Origin: Collinsella sp.
GTDB taxonomy: Bacteria > Actinomycetota > Coriobacteriia > Coriobacteriales > Coriobacteriaceae
Length of the DNA stretch: 64,000 bases
NCBI GenBank assembly: GCA_018381235.1
Contig: JAGZSF010000001.1
Span: 89,469 to 153,468 of the forward strand
Direction of reading: 5' to 3'
The notes beneath the pieces are model-generated. The model had not been told where the DNA came from. It was given only the letters and a program-made list of their open reading frames with translations, and ran no database searches. Of this stretch, positions 16,917 through 24,896 are shown one piece after another; the first letter of the stretch is position 1, and every line of letters starts with the position of its first letter. A program made the translations under genes and the position numbers.

Positions 16917-17059
16917 AAAGCTTTTTTGGCTCGTCAATAGCTCGAAACCGATTTCGTGCAGTTATTTTACGAATCCTGCAAATAATTTCGGTAAACGGTC
17001 GATATTTGCCTGCGAATAGGAGCATAATCAAAGTCCCGATTGGATGTATTGGGATTACG

Positions 17060-17093
17060 GCAAGCCGCTCGGGTCGTTCCCGGGCGGCTTGCT
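17060..17093 (+). other. Hairpin in the ldh 5' leader
   Basis: GCAAGCCGC and GCGGCTTGC flank a CGGG/CCCG inner stem about 25 bases before the ldh start. There is no T run, so it may stabilise the mRNA rather than terminate it. Confidence 0.4.
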
Positions 17094-17117
17094 TGTGGAG
17101 AGAGATGGGAGTTTCTA

Positions 17118-18068
17118 ATGGTTAACGAGAAGAAGGTCGCTATTGTCGGCTGCGGTTTCGTCGGTTCGTCTTCGGCGTTCGCGCTGATGCAGAGTGGTCT
17201 GTTCTCCGAGATGGTCCTCATCGACGTGGACAAGAACCGCGCCGAGGGCGAGGCTCTGGATATCGCGCACGGCATGACGTTTGCCGAGCCGATGAAGATC
17301 TACGCCGGCGATTATTCCGATGTCGCCGACGCCGCCATGATCGTCGTCACCGCTGGTGCTGCCCAGAAGCCCGGTGAGACCCGCCTGGACCTGGTCAACA
17401 AGAACGTCAACATCTTTAAGTCCATTATCCCCGAGATTAAGAAGTCCGGCTTCGACGGCATCCTGCTCATCGTCTCCAACCCGGTCGATGTTCTGACCTA
17501 CGCCGCCATCAAGATGTCCGGCCTGCCCGAGGGCCACGTCATCGGTTCCGGCACCGTGCTCGACACCGGCCGTCTGCAGCAGATGCTTGGTGCCCACGTT
17601 GAGGTTGACCCGCGCGATGTCCAGGCCTATGTCATGGGCGAGCACGGCGACTCCGAGTTTGTCGCTTGGTCCAGCGCTCAGGTTGCCGGCGTTCCGCTGA
17701 ACACCTTCTGCGAGCTTCACGGCCACCTGGAGCACGAAGCCGCCGAGAAGCGTATCGCCGAGGACGTCAAGAACTCCGCCTACACCATCATCGAGAAGAA
17801 GCACGCTACCTACTACGGCGTCGCCATGGCCGTCAAGCGCATCTGCACTGCCGTCATGCGTGACGAGCAGACCGTTCTGCCCGTCTCCTCGCTCATGGTG
17901 GGCGAGTATGGCCTGTCCGATCTTGCCATCTCCATGCCGACCGTTGTTGGCCGCGACGGCGTTGTCTGCCGCGTCCCCGTGCCGCTGAACGATGACGAGC
18001 AGCATGAGCTTACCGCCTCCGCCAAGGCCCTCAAGGACATCATCGACAGCGTCGACTTCTCCTGCTAA
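17118..18068 (+). CDS. ldh: L-lactate dehydrogenase
   Basis: This 316-residue NAD-dependent dehydrogenase has the Rossmann GCGFVGSS motif near residues 11-18, the active-site loop AAQKPGETR near 80-88, IVSNPVDVLT near 121-130 and the catalytic His in GEHGDSE near 175-181. The loop has Gln at the specificity position, which marks lactate rather than malate dehydrogenase. It reduces pyruvate to lactate and regenerates NAD+. ATG 17118 follows GGGA; the ORF extends upstream without a good site. Confidence 0.92.
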   Translation: MVNEKKVAIVGCGFVGSSSAFALMQSGLFSEMVLIDVDKNRAEGEALDIAHGMTFAEPMKIYAGDYSDVADAAMIVVTAGAAQKPGETRLDLVNKNVNIFKSIIPEIKKSGFDGILLIVSNPVDVLTYAAIKMSGLPEGHVIGSGTVLDTGRLQQMLGAHVEVDPRDVQAYVMGEHGDSEFVAWSSAQVAGVPLNTFCELHGHLEHEAAEKRIAEDVKNSAYTIIEKKHATYYGVAMAVKRICTAVMRDEQTVLPVSSLMVGEYGLSDLAISMPTVVGRDGVVCRVPVPLNDDEQHELTASAKALKDIIDSVDFSC

Positions 18069-18102
18069 ATCAAGCTCGTTAAAGTGAAGAGCTACAATGA
18101 AG

Positions 18103-18136
18103 GCGCCTGGGCCCACACGGCCCGGGCGCCTTTTTG
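18103..18136 (+). terminator. ldh terminator
   Basis: A GC-rich 12-base-pair stem (18103-18114 with 18120-18131) is followed by TTTTT, 35 bases after the ldh stop. Confidence 0.85.
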
Positions 18137-18179
18137 GTGCAAAGTAATCTGACCCCAATGCACCATTCCCAATGCGCCA
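18137..18179 (+). repeat. Short direct repeat, family F, copy 1
   Basis: GGTGCAAAGTAATCTGACCC begins a 43-base unit ending CAATGCGCC. A second copy at 19363-19406 has the same layout, so the two flank the DUF2974 gene. Each copy contains an imperfect GGTGCA/TGCACC inverted repeat. Confidence 0.6.
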
Positions 18180-18196
18180 TAGTTGATGGGAGGGCT

Positions 18197-19357
18197 ATGT
18201 CGGATTCGTCTAATTTTTTGACCTATGCCCAGACGGCGTTTGATCCGTTTGAGGAACGGCCGTTCTGCGCGGTGGATAGCCTGGTCTTTGCGTGGTTGTC
18301 CTATTTGCGTTTGCCGGGTGATATGGCGGAGCTGACGAACTGGCAGGGCCTAGACGTACGCGAGCTGCTGCGTGCCGAGTGCTACCGGGACATGATTGAC
18401 GACTTGTGGGACCCAGAGGGGAGCAGGGCCTTGTTGGAGGCCGTGGCAGCAAGCCCTCGCTACCGTGGCGTGCACGTTTGCGGCTATCGTGCCGTGAGCG
18501 ATGTGGTGGCGACAGAGCAGTTTGCAGCCATGGCGTTCCGGTTTCCGGTGGGGTTTAGTTATCTTTCCTTCCGGGGGACCGACAGCACGATTGTGGGCTG
18601 GAAAGAGGACTTTAACATGGCGTTCCGGTGTCCTGTGCCGGCCCAGGAATCCGCGGCGCGTTATGTGGACGAGGCGGCGGATGCGATTGACGGGCCGCTT
18701 TTGTGCGGAGGTCATTCCAAGGGTGGAAACCTTGCAGTGTACGGCGCGGCGATGTGCTCCGATGGCGCCCGTGAGCGAATCGTACGGGCATATTCCCATG
18801 ATGGTCCGGGGTTCGTCGAGGAGTTTCTGAACGGCAGCGCCTTTGCCGATCTTTCCGGTCGAATCGACAAGACGCTACCTCGGTCGTCGATCTTTGGCAT
18901 GATGTTCGAGACACAGGAGGACTATGCCATCGTTGAGAGCACCGAGTTCAGCCTGCTGCAGCACAATCCCTTTAGCTGGGTGGTTGATGGTCGCGACTTC
19001 GTGTACTGTGAGCGCCTGTCCGCCGGTGCTCGATACGTTGATGGCTCCATTCGCGAGATGCTGCTTGCAGTGTCACCTAGCGAGCGCGAGCGTTTTGTAG
19101 ATGCGTTGTTCTCCGTGTTTGAGGCTACGGGTGCTGAGCGGTTTGCGGATATCGCTGGGAATCTGCGCGAGAGCCTGCCCGTGATGCTCCAGGCTGCGCA
19201 AGGCTTTGACAAGGATACGCGACGCTTTGTCTCGCAGACCATCGTTGCGATTCTTAAGTGTGCACTGCTGCCCAGGCGTCCAGAGTTCAGCGTGCCTTCT
19301 AGTGGTAAGAGCCTGGCAGAACAGCTCGAGGCTTGGCAGTCCGAGCTCCTGCGCTAA
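18197..19357 (+). CDS. DUF2974 (Mbeg1-like) alpha/beta-hydrolase
   Basis: This 386-residue protein of the Mbeg1-like lipase family has the FSYLSFRGTDSTIVGWKEDF block near residues 119-138, the nucleophile elbow GGHSKGGNLAVY near 175-186 (Ser178), and SHDGPGF near 204-210. Family members are cytosolic serine hydrolases of unknown substrate, common in Firmicutes and Coriobacteriia. GGGAGGG supports ATG 18197. The gene is bracketed by two copies of a short repeat, which may mark an inserted cassette. Confidence 0.78.
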   Translation: MSDSSNFLTYAQTAFDPFEERPFCAVDSLVFAWLSYLRLPGDMAELTNWQGLDVRELLRAECYRDMIDDLWDPEGSRALLEAVAASPRYRGVHVCGYRAVSDVVATEQFAAMAFRFPVGFSYLSFRGTDSTIVGWKEDFNMAFRCPVPAQESAARYVDEAADAIDGPLLCGGHSKGGNLAVYGAAMCSDGARERIVRAYSHDGPGFVEEFLNGSAFADLSGRIDKTLPRSSIFGMMFETQEDYAIVESTEFSLLQHNPFSWVVDGRDFVYCERLSAGARYVDGSIREMLLAVSPSERERFVDALFSVFEATGAERFADIAGNLRESLPVMLQAAQGFDKDTRRFVSQTIVAILKCALLPRRPEFSVPSSGKSLAEQLEAWQSELLR

Positions 19358-19362
19358 CCATT

Positions 19363-19406
19363 GGCGCAAAGCAACCTGTCCCCGATGCACCAATCTTCGA
19401 TGCGCC
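19363..19406 (+). repeat. Short direct repeat, family F, copy 2
   Basis: GGCGCAAAGCAACCTGTCCC begins a 44-base unit ending CGATGCGCC, about three quarters identical to 18137-18179 and in the same orientation. It starts five bases after the DUF2974 stop. Confidence 0.6.
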
Positions 19407-19468
19407 TGGGGCAGGCTCGACCGCTATACTGGTTCGTGCCGAAATCGATCTAGAACGGAATGCCGTAT

Positions 19469-20473
19469 ATGAAAATCAATCACGCGATCCTGCATATCCT
19501 GGACTTTGACTCTGCCGTCAACGTCATGAGCCAGCGCGAGCTCGATATCGAGAGCCGTACCGTGCGCAACTTCGTGACTACGCATCTGCGCCGCGCTCGT
19601 ACTTCGGCCGACAACAAGCGTGCCACGTTTGCCGAGAACTCCGCATTCGGCGGCGAGCTCAAGGGCTATTTCTTTGGTGAGCGTGAGTTCGTGGACCTGT
19701 CGCAGCAGATTGCGGAGTTCATCTCTTCCGAACTTACCAAGGCCGAGAAAGCCGAGTCCACTGACGTGCTTGTGGCGGACTTTGACGATGATGAGGATGC
19801 CCGCTGGTTTGCCGTGATGCTGCTGGGCTCCAAGCAGGCATTCATGCACGAGGTGGGTCGCGAAGAGGGCGAGGTGCGTAACGACATTGCGCGCCACTAC
19901 GCCATTCTGCCGAATCCCTCGCAAAAGGTGCCAAGCTATGCCATCGTGCGCGCGAGCACCATGGAGATCGGCTATGTGGACAAGAAGCGCAAGATCGCCG
20001 GCGAGGACCGCATGCTTATCCCCGATGGTTTGTTGCAGTGTGACACGGGCGTATCGGGCAAGGAGGTCATCGACACCGTGACGCGTGTGGTCGAGGAAGT
20101 CGCCGAGGAGCACGGTGCCAACACGGCTGTAGCGCTCGCCAAGGTTAAGGCTGCCGTTGCCGAGAAGGTCGAGGATGACGAGGAGCTGCCGCCTTGGGAT
20201 ATCGTCGATGAGGTCTTTGAGGACGAGCCGGTCATCAAGGAGAGCGTGCGCGCGGCGCTGACCGAGGAGAAGGTGCCCGAGCGCGTTCCCGTGGAGCGCA
20301 AACAGGTCGAGCGCGCGGCCGTACGCAATCATAAGATTCGTACCGACACGGGCATCGAGATCAGCTTCCCGGCCGAGATGGGTTCGAACTCCGAGTACAT
20401 TGAGTTCGTCAACGAGCCCAACGGCCTCATTTCCATCGAGCTCAAAAATATCGGGTCAATTGAGAATCGATAA
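19469..20473 (+). CDS. Nucleoid-associated protein, NdpA/YejK-like
   Basis: This 334-residue protein starts MKINHAILHILDFDS, the standard NdpA/37-kDa nucleoid-associated opening. It continues with a KGYFFGEREFVDLSQQIAEF block and an acidic C-terminal third. NdpA proteins bind DNA in the nucleoid; their precise function is unknown. ATG 19469 is preferred because it aligns with family starts and lies about ten bases after ACGGA; ATG 19460 would add only three residues. The gene ends convergently with dapH. Confidence 0.72.
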   Translation: MKINHAILHILDFDSAVNVMSQRELDIESRTVRNFVTTHLRRARTSADNKRATFAENSAFGGELKGYFFGEREFVDLSQQIAEFISSELTKAEKAESTDVLVADFDDDEDARWFAVMLLGSKQAFMHEVGREEGEVRNDIARHYAILPNPSQKVPSYAIVRASTMEIGYVDKKRKIAGEDRMLIPDGLLQCDTGVSGKEVIDTVTRVVEEVAEEHGANTAVALAKVKAAVAEKVEDDEELPPWDIVDEVFEDEPVIKESVRAALTEEKVPERVPVERKQVERAAVRNHKIRTDTGIEISFPAEMGSNSEYIEFVNEPNGLISIELKNIGSIENR

Positions 20474-20495
20474 GCTGCGCTGGACGCTGCTGAAA

Positions 20496-20533
20496 AACAA
20501 AGGTCGAAGCCCTTCGGGACTTCGGCCTTTGTT
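20496..20533 (+). terminator. Terminator after the NdpA-like gene
   Basis: AACAAAGG with CGAAG pairs with CTTCG and CCTTTGTT around a TTCG-like loop, 22 bases after the stop. It can work on both strands. Confidence 0.7.
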
Positions 20534-20576
20534 GCTTGGGGCTGAATTACGTTGCAGGTTGAGCATACGCCAGCGA

Positions 20577-20714
20577 AAACGCCCCTAGGCGAGCAAGGTG
20601 ACGCGAAAGAGGAGGGCATTGACCTTCTGGTCATGCCCGACGATTGAACGTCAGATTGCCGCCTAGGGGCGTTTGCAGCGTCGAGCCGTTTCGCGGTTTG
20701 TCAAAACCGCGTAA
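20577..20714 (+). repeat. Structured intergenic element, family A, copy 2, with terminal hairpin
   Basis: The outer helix is AAACGCCCCTAGGC (20577-20590) with GCCTAGGGGCGTTT (20661-20674), then GCAA/TTGC, a GG/GA internal loop and TGACG/CGTCA. The conserved loop is CGAAAGAGGAG (5') and GACGATTGAA (3'), capped by a GGGCAT-GACC/GGTC-ATGCCC hairpin. GCAGCGTCGAGC (20675-20686) and a CGCGGTTT/AAACCGCG hairpin follow, ending at the dapH stop. All helices differ from copies 1 and 3 but still pair. Confidence 0.75.
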
Positions 20715-20716
20715 CC

Positions 20717-21436
20717 CTACAGCTGGCGCAGGCCCTCTTCCAGACCGGTCTTGCTGTCGGTCTTCTCGTCGCGCATCTTGATGACGCGGGCGGGGACACC
20801 GGCCACGACGGCACCGGCGGGGACGTCCTCGACGCATACGGCACCGGCGGCAACGACAGCGCCCTTGCCCACGCGCACGCCCTCCAGGACCACGGCGTTG
20901 GCGCCAATCATGACATCGTCCTCGATGATGACGGGCGTGGCGCTCGCGGGCTCCACGACGCCCGCCAACACGGTGCCGGCGCCGATGTGGCAGTTCTTGC
21001 CCACGGTGGCGCGACCGCCCAGCACGGCGCCCATATCGATCATGGAGCCCTCGCCGATAACGGAGCCGATGTTGATGATGGCGCCCATCATGATGACGGC
21101 ACGGTCGCCAATCTCGACGCGGTCGCGGATGATCGCGCCCGGCTCGATGCGGGCGCTGATGCCCTTAAGGTCGAGCATAGGCACGGCGGAGTTGCGGCAG
21201 TCATTCTCGACGTCGTAGTAGTCGATGGAGTCGGCATTGGCATCGAGGATGGCCTTGAGCTCATCCCAGTCGCCAAAGACGGTCTTGCCACGACGACCGC
21301 CGTAGACGTGTGCGTCGCCCCAGGCAACCTTCATGCTCGGCTTCTCGCGCACGTACAGCTTGACGGGCGTCTTTTTGGGCGCGGTGGCGATGTAGTTGAT
21401 AATCTCCTGTGCATCCATCTCGGCTGCGTTGCTCAT
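20717..21436 (-). CDS. dapH: Tetrahydrodipicolinate N-acetyltransferase
   Basis: This 239-residue protein has an N-terminal helical domain (residues about 1-80) and a left-handed beta-helix of hexapeptide repeats (about 90-205), with AVIMMGAIINIGSVIGEG and VLGGRATVGKNCHIGAG. Size and the N-terminal domain match DapH (acetyl-CoA) rather than DapD (succinyl-CoA). It acetylates tetrahydrodipicolinate, the first step of the acetylase branch of DAP/lysine synthesis. It is the last gene of the lysA-dapA-dapB-dapH operon, preceded by AAAGGAG. Confidence 0.9.
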   Translation of the reverse strand: MSNAAEMDAQEIINYIATAPKKTPVKLYVREKPSMKVAWGDAHVYGGRRGKTVFGDWDELKAILDANADSIDYYDVENDCRNSAVPMLDLKGISARIEPGAIIRDRVEIGDRAVIMMGAIINIGSVIGEGSMIDMGAVLGGRATVGKNCHIGAGTVLAGVVEPASATPVIIEDDVMIGANAVVLEGVRVGKGAVVAAGAVCVEDVPAGAVVAGVPARVIKMRDEKTDSKTGLEEGLRQL

Positions 21437-21475
21437 TTGCTATCTCTCCTTTGGGTGGATTCGGTTGATACCTGG

Positions 21476-22216
21476 TTAGGCAAACATGACCTGGTCGAAC
21501 GTATAGAAGCCGGGTTCGCGGGCGACGAGCTTCTGCGCGGCTGCCAGGGCGCCGTTGACAAAGATCTGACGGCTCGTGGCGCGGTGGGTGAGCGTGACCT
21601 CCTCGTCCTGGCCAAAGAAACCCACCTCGTGCACGCCGGCTACGGTGCCGCCGCGCAGCGAGTGCATGCCGATCTCCTTGGGGTCGCGTGCTCCGCACAT
21701 ACCCTCGCGTCCGTAGACGGGGTGGTAGCCTGCCTCGGGCTCGGCCTCGACTACGGCGTCGAGCAGCAGCTTTGCGGTGCCGCTGGGGGCGTCGACCTTT
21801 TGGTTGTGGTGAGTCTCGACAATCTCGCAGTCAAAGCCGGGCAGCTCCCGTGTGGCCTGTGCTACCAGATGACGCAGGGCTGCGATACCGATGGAGTAAT
21901 TGCCGGAGTGCATGACGCGGGCGTTCTGACCCAGCTCGCGCAGGCGGTCCATCTGATCGGGTGTGTAGCCCGTGGTGCCCGAGACCAACGCGGCACCCGT
22001 GCGCTCGACATAGGCGACGACGGCATCGAAGGTAACGACGTTCGAGAAGTCGATGATTGCATCGGCGGCCGGTGCGTTCTCGAGCTCGCTCAAATCAAAA
22101 CCGATCTGGGCGACGATATCAAAAACGGGCTGCCCGCCGGCGTCGACAATGCCTTCGGCGGTAGTGCGGATGAGCGAGCCCATGCGGCCCGTTCCCATAA
22201 TGACGGTCTTAATCAA
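21476..22216 (-). CDS. dapB: 4-hydroxy-tetrahydrodipicolinate reductase
   Basis: This 246-residue enzyme has the NAD(P)H-binding GTGRMGSLI motif at residues 8-16, SGTTGYTPDQ near 79-88, and the catalytic ETHHNQKVDAPSGTA block near 133-147 with the His-His pair and Lys. It reduces the DapA product to tetrahydrodipicolinate. The start codon is TTG at 22216, overlapping the dapA stop by eight bases and preceded by GGGAG, so translation is coupled. Confidence 0.9.
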   Translation of the reverse strand: MIKTVIMGTGRMGSLIRTTAEGIVDAGGQPVFDIVAQIGFDLSELENAPAADAIIDFSNVVTFDAVVAYVERTGAALVSGTTGYTPDQMDRLRELGQNARVMHSGNYSIGIAALRHLVAQATRELPGFDCEIVETHHNQKVDAPSGTAKLLLDAVVEAEPEAGYHPVYGREGMCGARDPKEIGMHSLRGGTVAGVHEVGFFGQDEEVTLTHRATSRQIFVNGALAAAQKLVAREPGFYTFDQVMFA

Positions 22217-24518
22217 GCAGACCAGCTCCCTTCAGAGCATCGGTAAGTGCAGCACGCGTGTCGTCTGCCATGGGGCACAGCGGCATACGGTAGTTTGCCT
22301 CGATCATACCCATCTGGGCGAGCGCCTCTTTGACGGGGATGGGGTTGACCTCACTAAAGAGGGCATTGATGAGCGGCTGGCCGGCAATTTGGATATCGCG
22401 GGCACGCGCCACGTCACCGACCAAATAGGCGCGGCACATGTCATGCACGAGCTGCGGCTGCACGTCGGCCCACACGCTGATGGTGCCCGAGGCGCCCAGG
22501 CTCATGAGCGGCACGGTAAGCGCGTCCTCGCCCGAGTACATGCGGAAGTCGTCGGACAGCAGGTGGGCAATCTTGGCGGCATAGGCGACGTTGCCCGAGG
22601 CCTCCTTGATGCCCATGATGTTGGGATGTGCGGCTAGGCGTTCCACATTGCGCTCGCTGATACCGCAGCCGCAACGACCGGGGATGTTGTACAGGATGCA
22701 GGGTATGTCCACGGCATCGGCGACGGTCTTAAAGTGCTGGTAGATACCCTCTTCGTTGGACTTGTTGTAGTAGGGGGTGATGAGCAGCAGACCATCGGCG
22801 CCCAGGCCCTGGTAGGTGAGCGACTTGGTGAGCATGGTTTGCGTGGAGTTGGAGCCCGAGCCGGCGATGACGGGGACGCGTCCTGCAACCTGCTTGACCA
22901 CGGCGGCGACAACGGAGTTGTCCTCGTCATCGGTCATCGTGGCGCTCTCGCCGGTGGTGCCCAGGGTGAGGATGGCGTCGGTGCCGTTTTGCAGGTGGAA
23001 ATCGATAAGGCGCCCGAGTGCGTCAAAGTCGACACTGCCGTCCTTTTTAAATGGCGTAACAAGGGCGACGATTGAGCCCTCGAGATTGCGGATGTCCATG
23101 TTCTTCTCCTTCGCGTCCGCGATCTGGATGCGTTTGTTCCATTGGGCGGCGACTGCCAGGCGCTCGTCTTGGGCGCGACGGCGGGCACTTTCGGCGCGCG
23201 ACTTGGCCAGCAACTCTCGGCCGCTCGGCAGCACGTCGAGCGTGGCAAAGTAATCGCCCGGGCGCTCGGCACGGCGGATGAGGTCGGCCGAGCCATCGGG
23301 GCGCAGCAGGACCTCGGCGGAGCGCAGCCGTCCGTTGTAGTTGTAGCCCATGGAGTAGCCATGCGCGCCGGTATCGTGAATTACAAGCAGGTCACCCATG
23401 TCGATATGCGGTAGCTCGCGATCGATAGCGAACTTGTCATTGTTCTCGCACAGATTGCCCGTGATGTCGTACGTGTTTGTGACGGGGGCTGTGGTTTTAT
23501 CAGGACCGTCCGGCTGACCCATCACCGTGATGTGGTGGTAAGCGCCATACATGGCAGGGCGGATCAGATCGACGGCGCTTGCATCGACACCGATATAGTC
23601 CTTGTAAATCTGCTTCTCGTGGATGGCCTTGGTGACCAGGCAGCCGTAGGGCCCCATCATAAAGCGGCCCATCTCGGTGCAGATGGCCACATCGCCCATA
23701 CCGGCAGGAACCAGGATCTCATCGTATGCCGCGTGCACCCCCTCGCCGATGGCGTGAATGTCGTTGGCCTGCTGCTCGGGCAGGTAGGGGATGCCGACTC
23801 CGCCGGACAGATTGATGAAGGCGACGTGTGCGCCGGTCTCGCGCTCCAGGCGCACGGCAAGCTCAAAGAGGATGCGCGCGAGCTTGGGGTAGTAGTCGTT
23901 GGTGACGGTGTTACTGGCAAGGAATGCGTGGATGCCAAAGTCCTCGGCGCCCTTGGCCTTGAGCATGCGGAACGCCTCGAAGAGTTGCTCGGTGGTCATG
24001 CCGTACTTGGAGTCGCCGGGGTTATCCATGATGCCGTTGGAGAGCTGGAACAGGCCGCCTGGATTAAAGCGGCAACTGACCGTTTTGGGGATGGGCCCCG
24101 CAACACGCTCAAAGAACTCGATGTGGCTGATGTCGTCAAAGTTGACGATGGCACCCAGCTTGTCGGCGAGCTCAAAGTCGGCAGCCGGCGTATCGTTGGA
24201 CGAGAACATGATGTCGTGTCCCGTGATACCCAGCGAGCGGGCGATCATGAGCTCGGTATAGCTCGAGCAATCACAGCCGCAGCCGTATTCGTTGAGAATG
24301 GAGATGAGCGCCGGGTTGGGATTGGCCTTGACGGCAAAGTATTCCTTAAAGCCCGGGTTCCATGCAAAGGCGTCGCGCACTTCTTGCATGTTGCGGCGGA
24401 TGCCCGCCTCGTCGTATAGATGAAACGGCGTGGGGAACTGCTCGACGATATGCTCGAGCGTCTCCTTGTCCACAAACGGCTGCTTGGCCGCATATGCTTC
24501 GTTGGGGGTCAATGCCAT
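22209..24518 (-). CDS. Fused diaminopimelate decarboxylase - dihydrodipicolinate synthase (LysA-DapA)
   Basis: One uninterrupted 769-codon frame encodes two enzymes. Residues 1 to about 435 are LysA (PLP lysine in FAVKANPNP, glycine loop SGGVGIPY, GAHGYSMGYNYNGR), which makes lysine from meso-DAP. A basic linker rich in Arg and Ala (about 440-473) leads to DapA from MDIRNLEGSI (base 23099), with GTTGESATM, the ITPYYNKS block, YNIPGRCG and the Schiff-base Lys in IKEASGN. AAGGAGAAGAAC just before the internal ATG is a good ribosome-binding site, so free DapA may also be made. LysA and DapA are the last and first committed enzymes of the pathway. A lysine riboswitch lies upstream. Confidence 0.88.
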   Translation of the reverse strand: MALTPNEAYAAKQPFVDKETLEHIVEQFPTPFHLYDEAGIRRNMQEVRDAFAWNPGFKEYFAVKANPNPALISILNEYGCGCDCSSYTELMIARSLGITGHDIMFSSNDTPAADFELADKLGAIVNFDDISHIEFFERVAGPIPKTVSCRFNPGGLFQLSNGIMDNPGDSKYGMTTEQLFEAFRMLKAKGAEDFGIHAFLASNTVTNDYYPKLARILFELAVRLERETGAHVAFINLSGGVGIPYLPEQQANDIHAIGEGVHAAYDEILVPAGMGDVAICTEMGRFMMGPYGCLVTKAIHEKQIYKDYIGVDASAVDLIRPAMYGAYHHITVMGQPDGPDKTTAPVTNTYDITGNLCENNDKFAIDRELPHIDMGDLLVIHDTGAHGYSMGYNYNGRLRSAEVLLRPDGSADLIRRAERPGDYFATLDVLPSGRELLAKSRAESARRRAQDERLAVAAQWNKRIQIADAKEKNMDIRNLEGSIVALVTPFKKDGSVDFDALGRLIDFHLQNGTDAILTLGTTGESATMTDDEDNSVVAAVVKQVAGRVPVIAGSGSNSTQTMLTKSLTYQGLGADGLLLITPYYNKSNEEGIYQHFKTVADAVDIPCILYNIPGRCGCGISERNVERLAAHPNIMGIKEASGNVAYAAKIAHLLSDDFRMYSGEDALTVPLMSLGASGTISVWADVQPQLVHDMCRAYLVGDVARARDIQIAGQPLINALFSEVNPIPVKEALAQMGMIEANYRMPLCPMADDTRAALTDALKGAGLLD

Positions 24519-24531
24519 GTCCCGTAAACCT

Positions 24532-24760
24532 CGCTATCCAGACGGCGCCATCTGCGCATCGAATCCGCATAGCGTGGACCCAATGTCCGGATAGCGCTCC
24601 CGCATTGCTGCAGACAGTCCTGTGGGTATTTCCCGCAGGCCCACCAGGTTGTTCGTGCCCGAAAAGCCCAATTCGGCGGGTTTCGCCTCCCCGCGGGGTC
24701 AAAGCCTGCCGGCTCGCCCGCGGCTCTTCGTGCCCGCGCCTCTATCAAGCGGTAAAGACC
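24532..24760 (-). promoter_or_regulatory. Lysine riboswitch (L box) with translational expression platform
   Basis: On the minus strand the leader of lysA shows L-box hallmarks: GATAGAGGCGCG at its 5' side (about 24738-24749), GGGGAGGCG and CCGCCGAA in the core, CTGG before a GGGCCTGCGGG/CCCACAGG helix, and AGGACTGTC at its 3' side (about 24612-24620). Downstream, CGCTATCCGGAC (24585-24596) can pair with GTCTGGATAGCG (24532-24543), which lies at the ribosome-binding region. With no T run, control of translation is the likelier mode. Recognised by motif, not by a covariance search. Confidence 0.8.
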
Positions 24761-24896
24761 CTATCACGTTGCACTTTACCAAACAAGAGTATTCGTATAT
24801 AACGTTTAAAAAATGCAAGGATATGCTGGAAACATGTGTGCCACAATCCTGTATCACAATAAGTTGCAACAGATGTGCCTCACGAAGGGATTCCCT

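Noticed and set aside
16935..16985. Rex operator upstream of ldh
   Set aside because: TTCGTGCAGTTATTTTACGAA is partly symmetrical but too far from the TTGTGAN-type Rex consensus to call.
20577..20714. Insertion sequence at the A elements
   Set aside because: No transposase, target duplication or terminal repeat of IS type; only about 100-140 structured non-coding bases.
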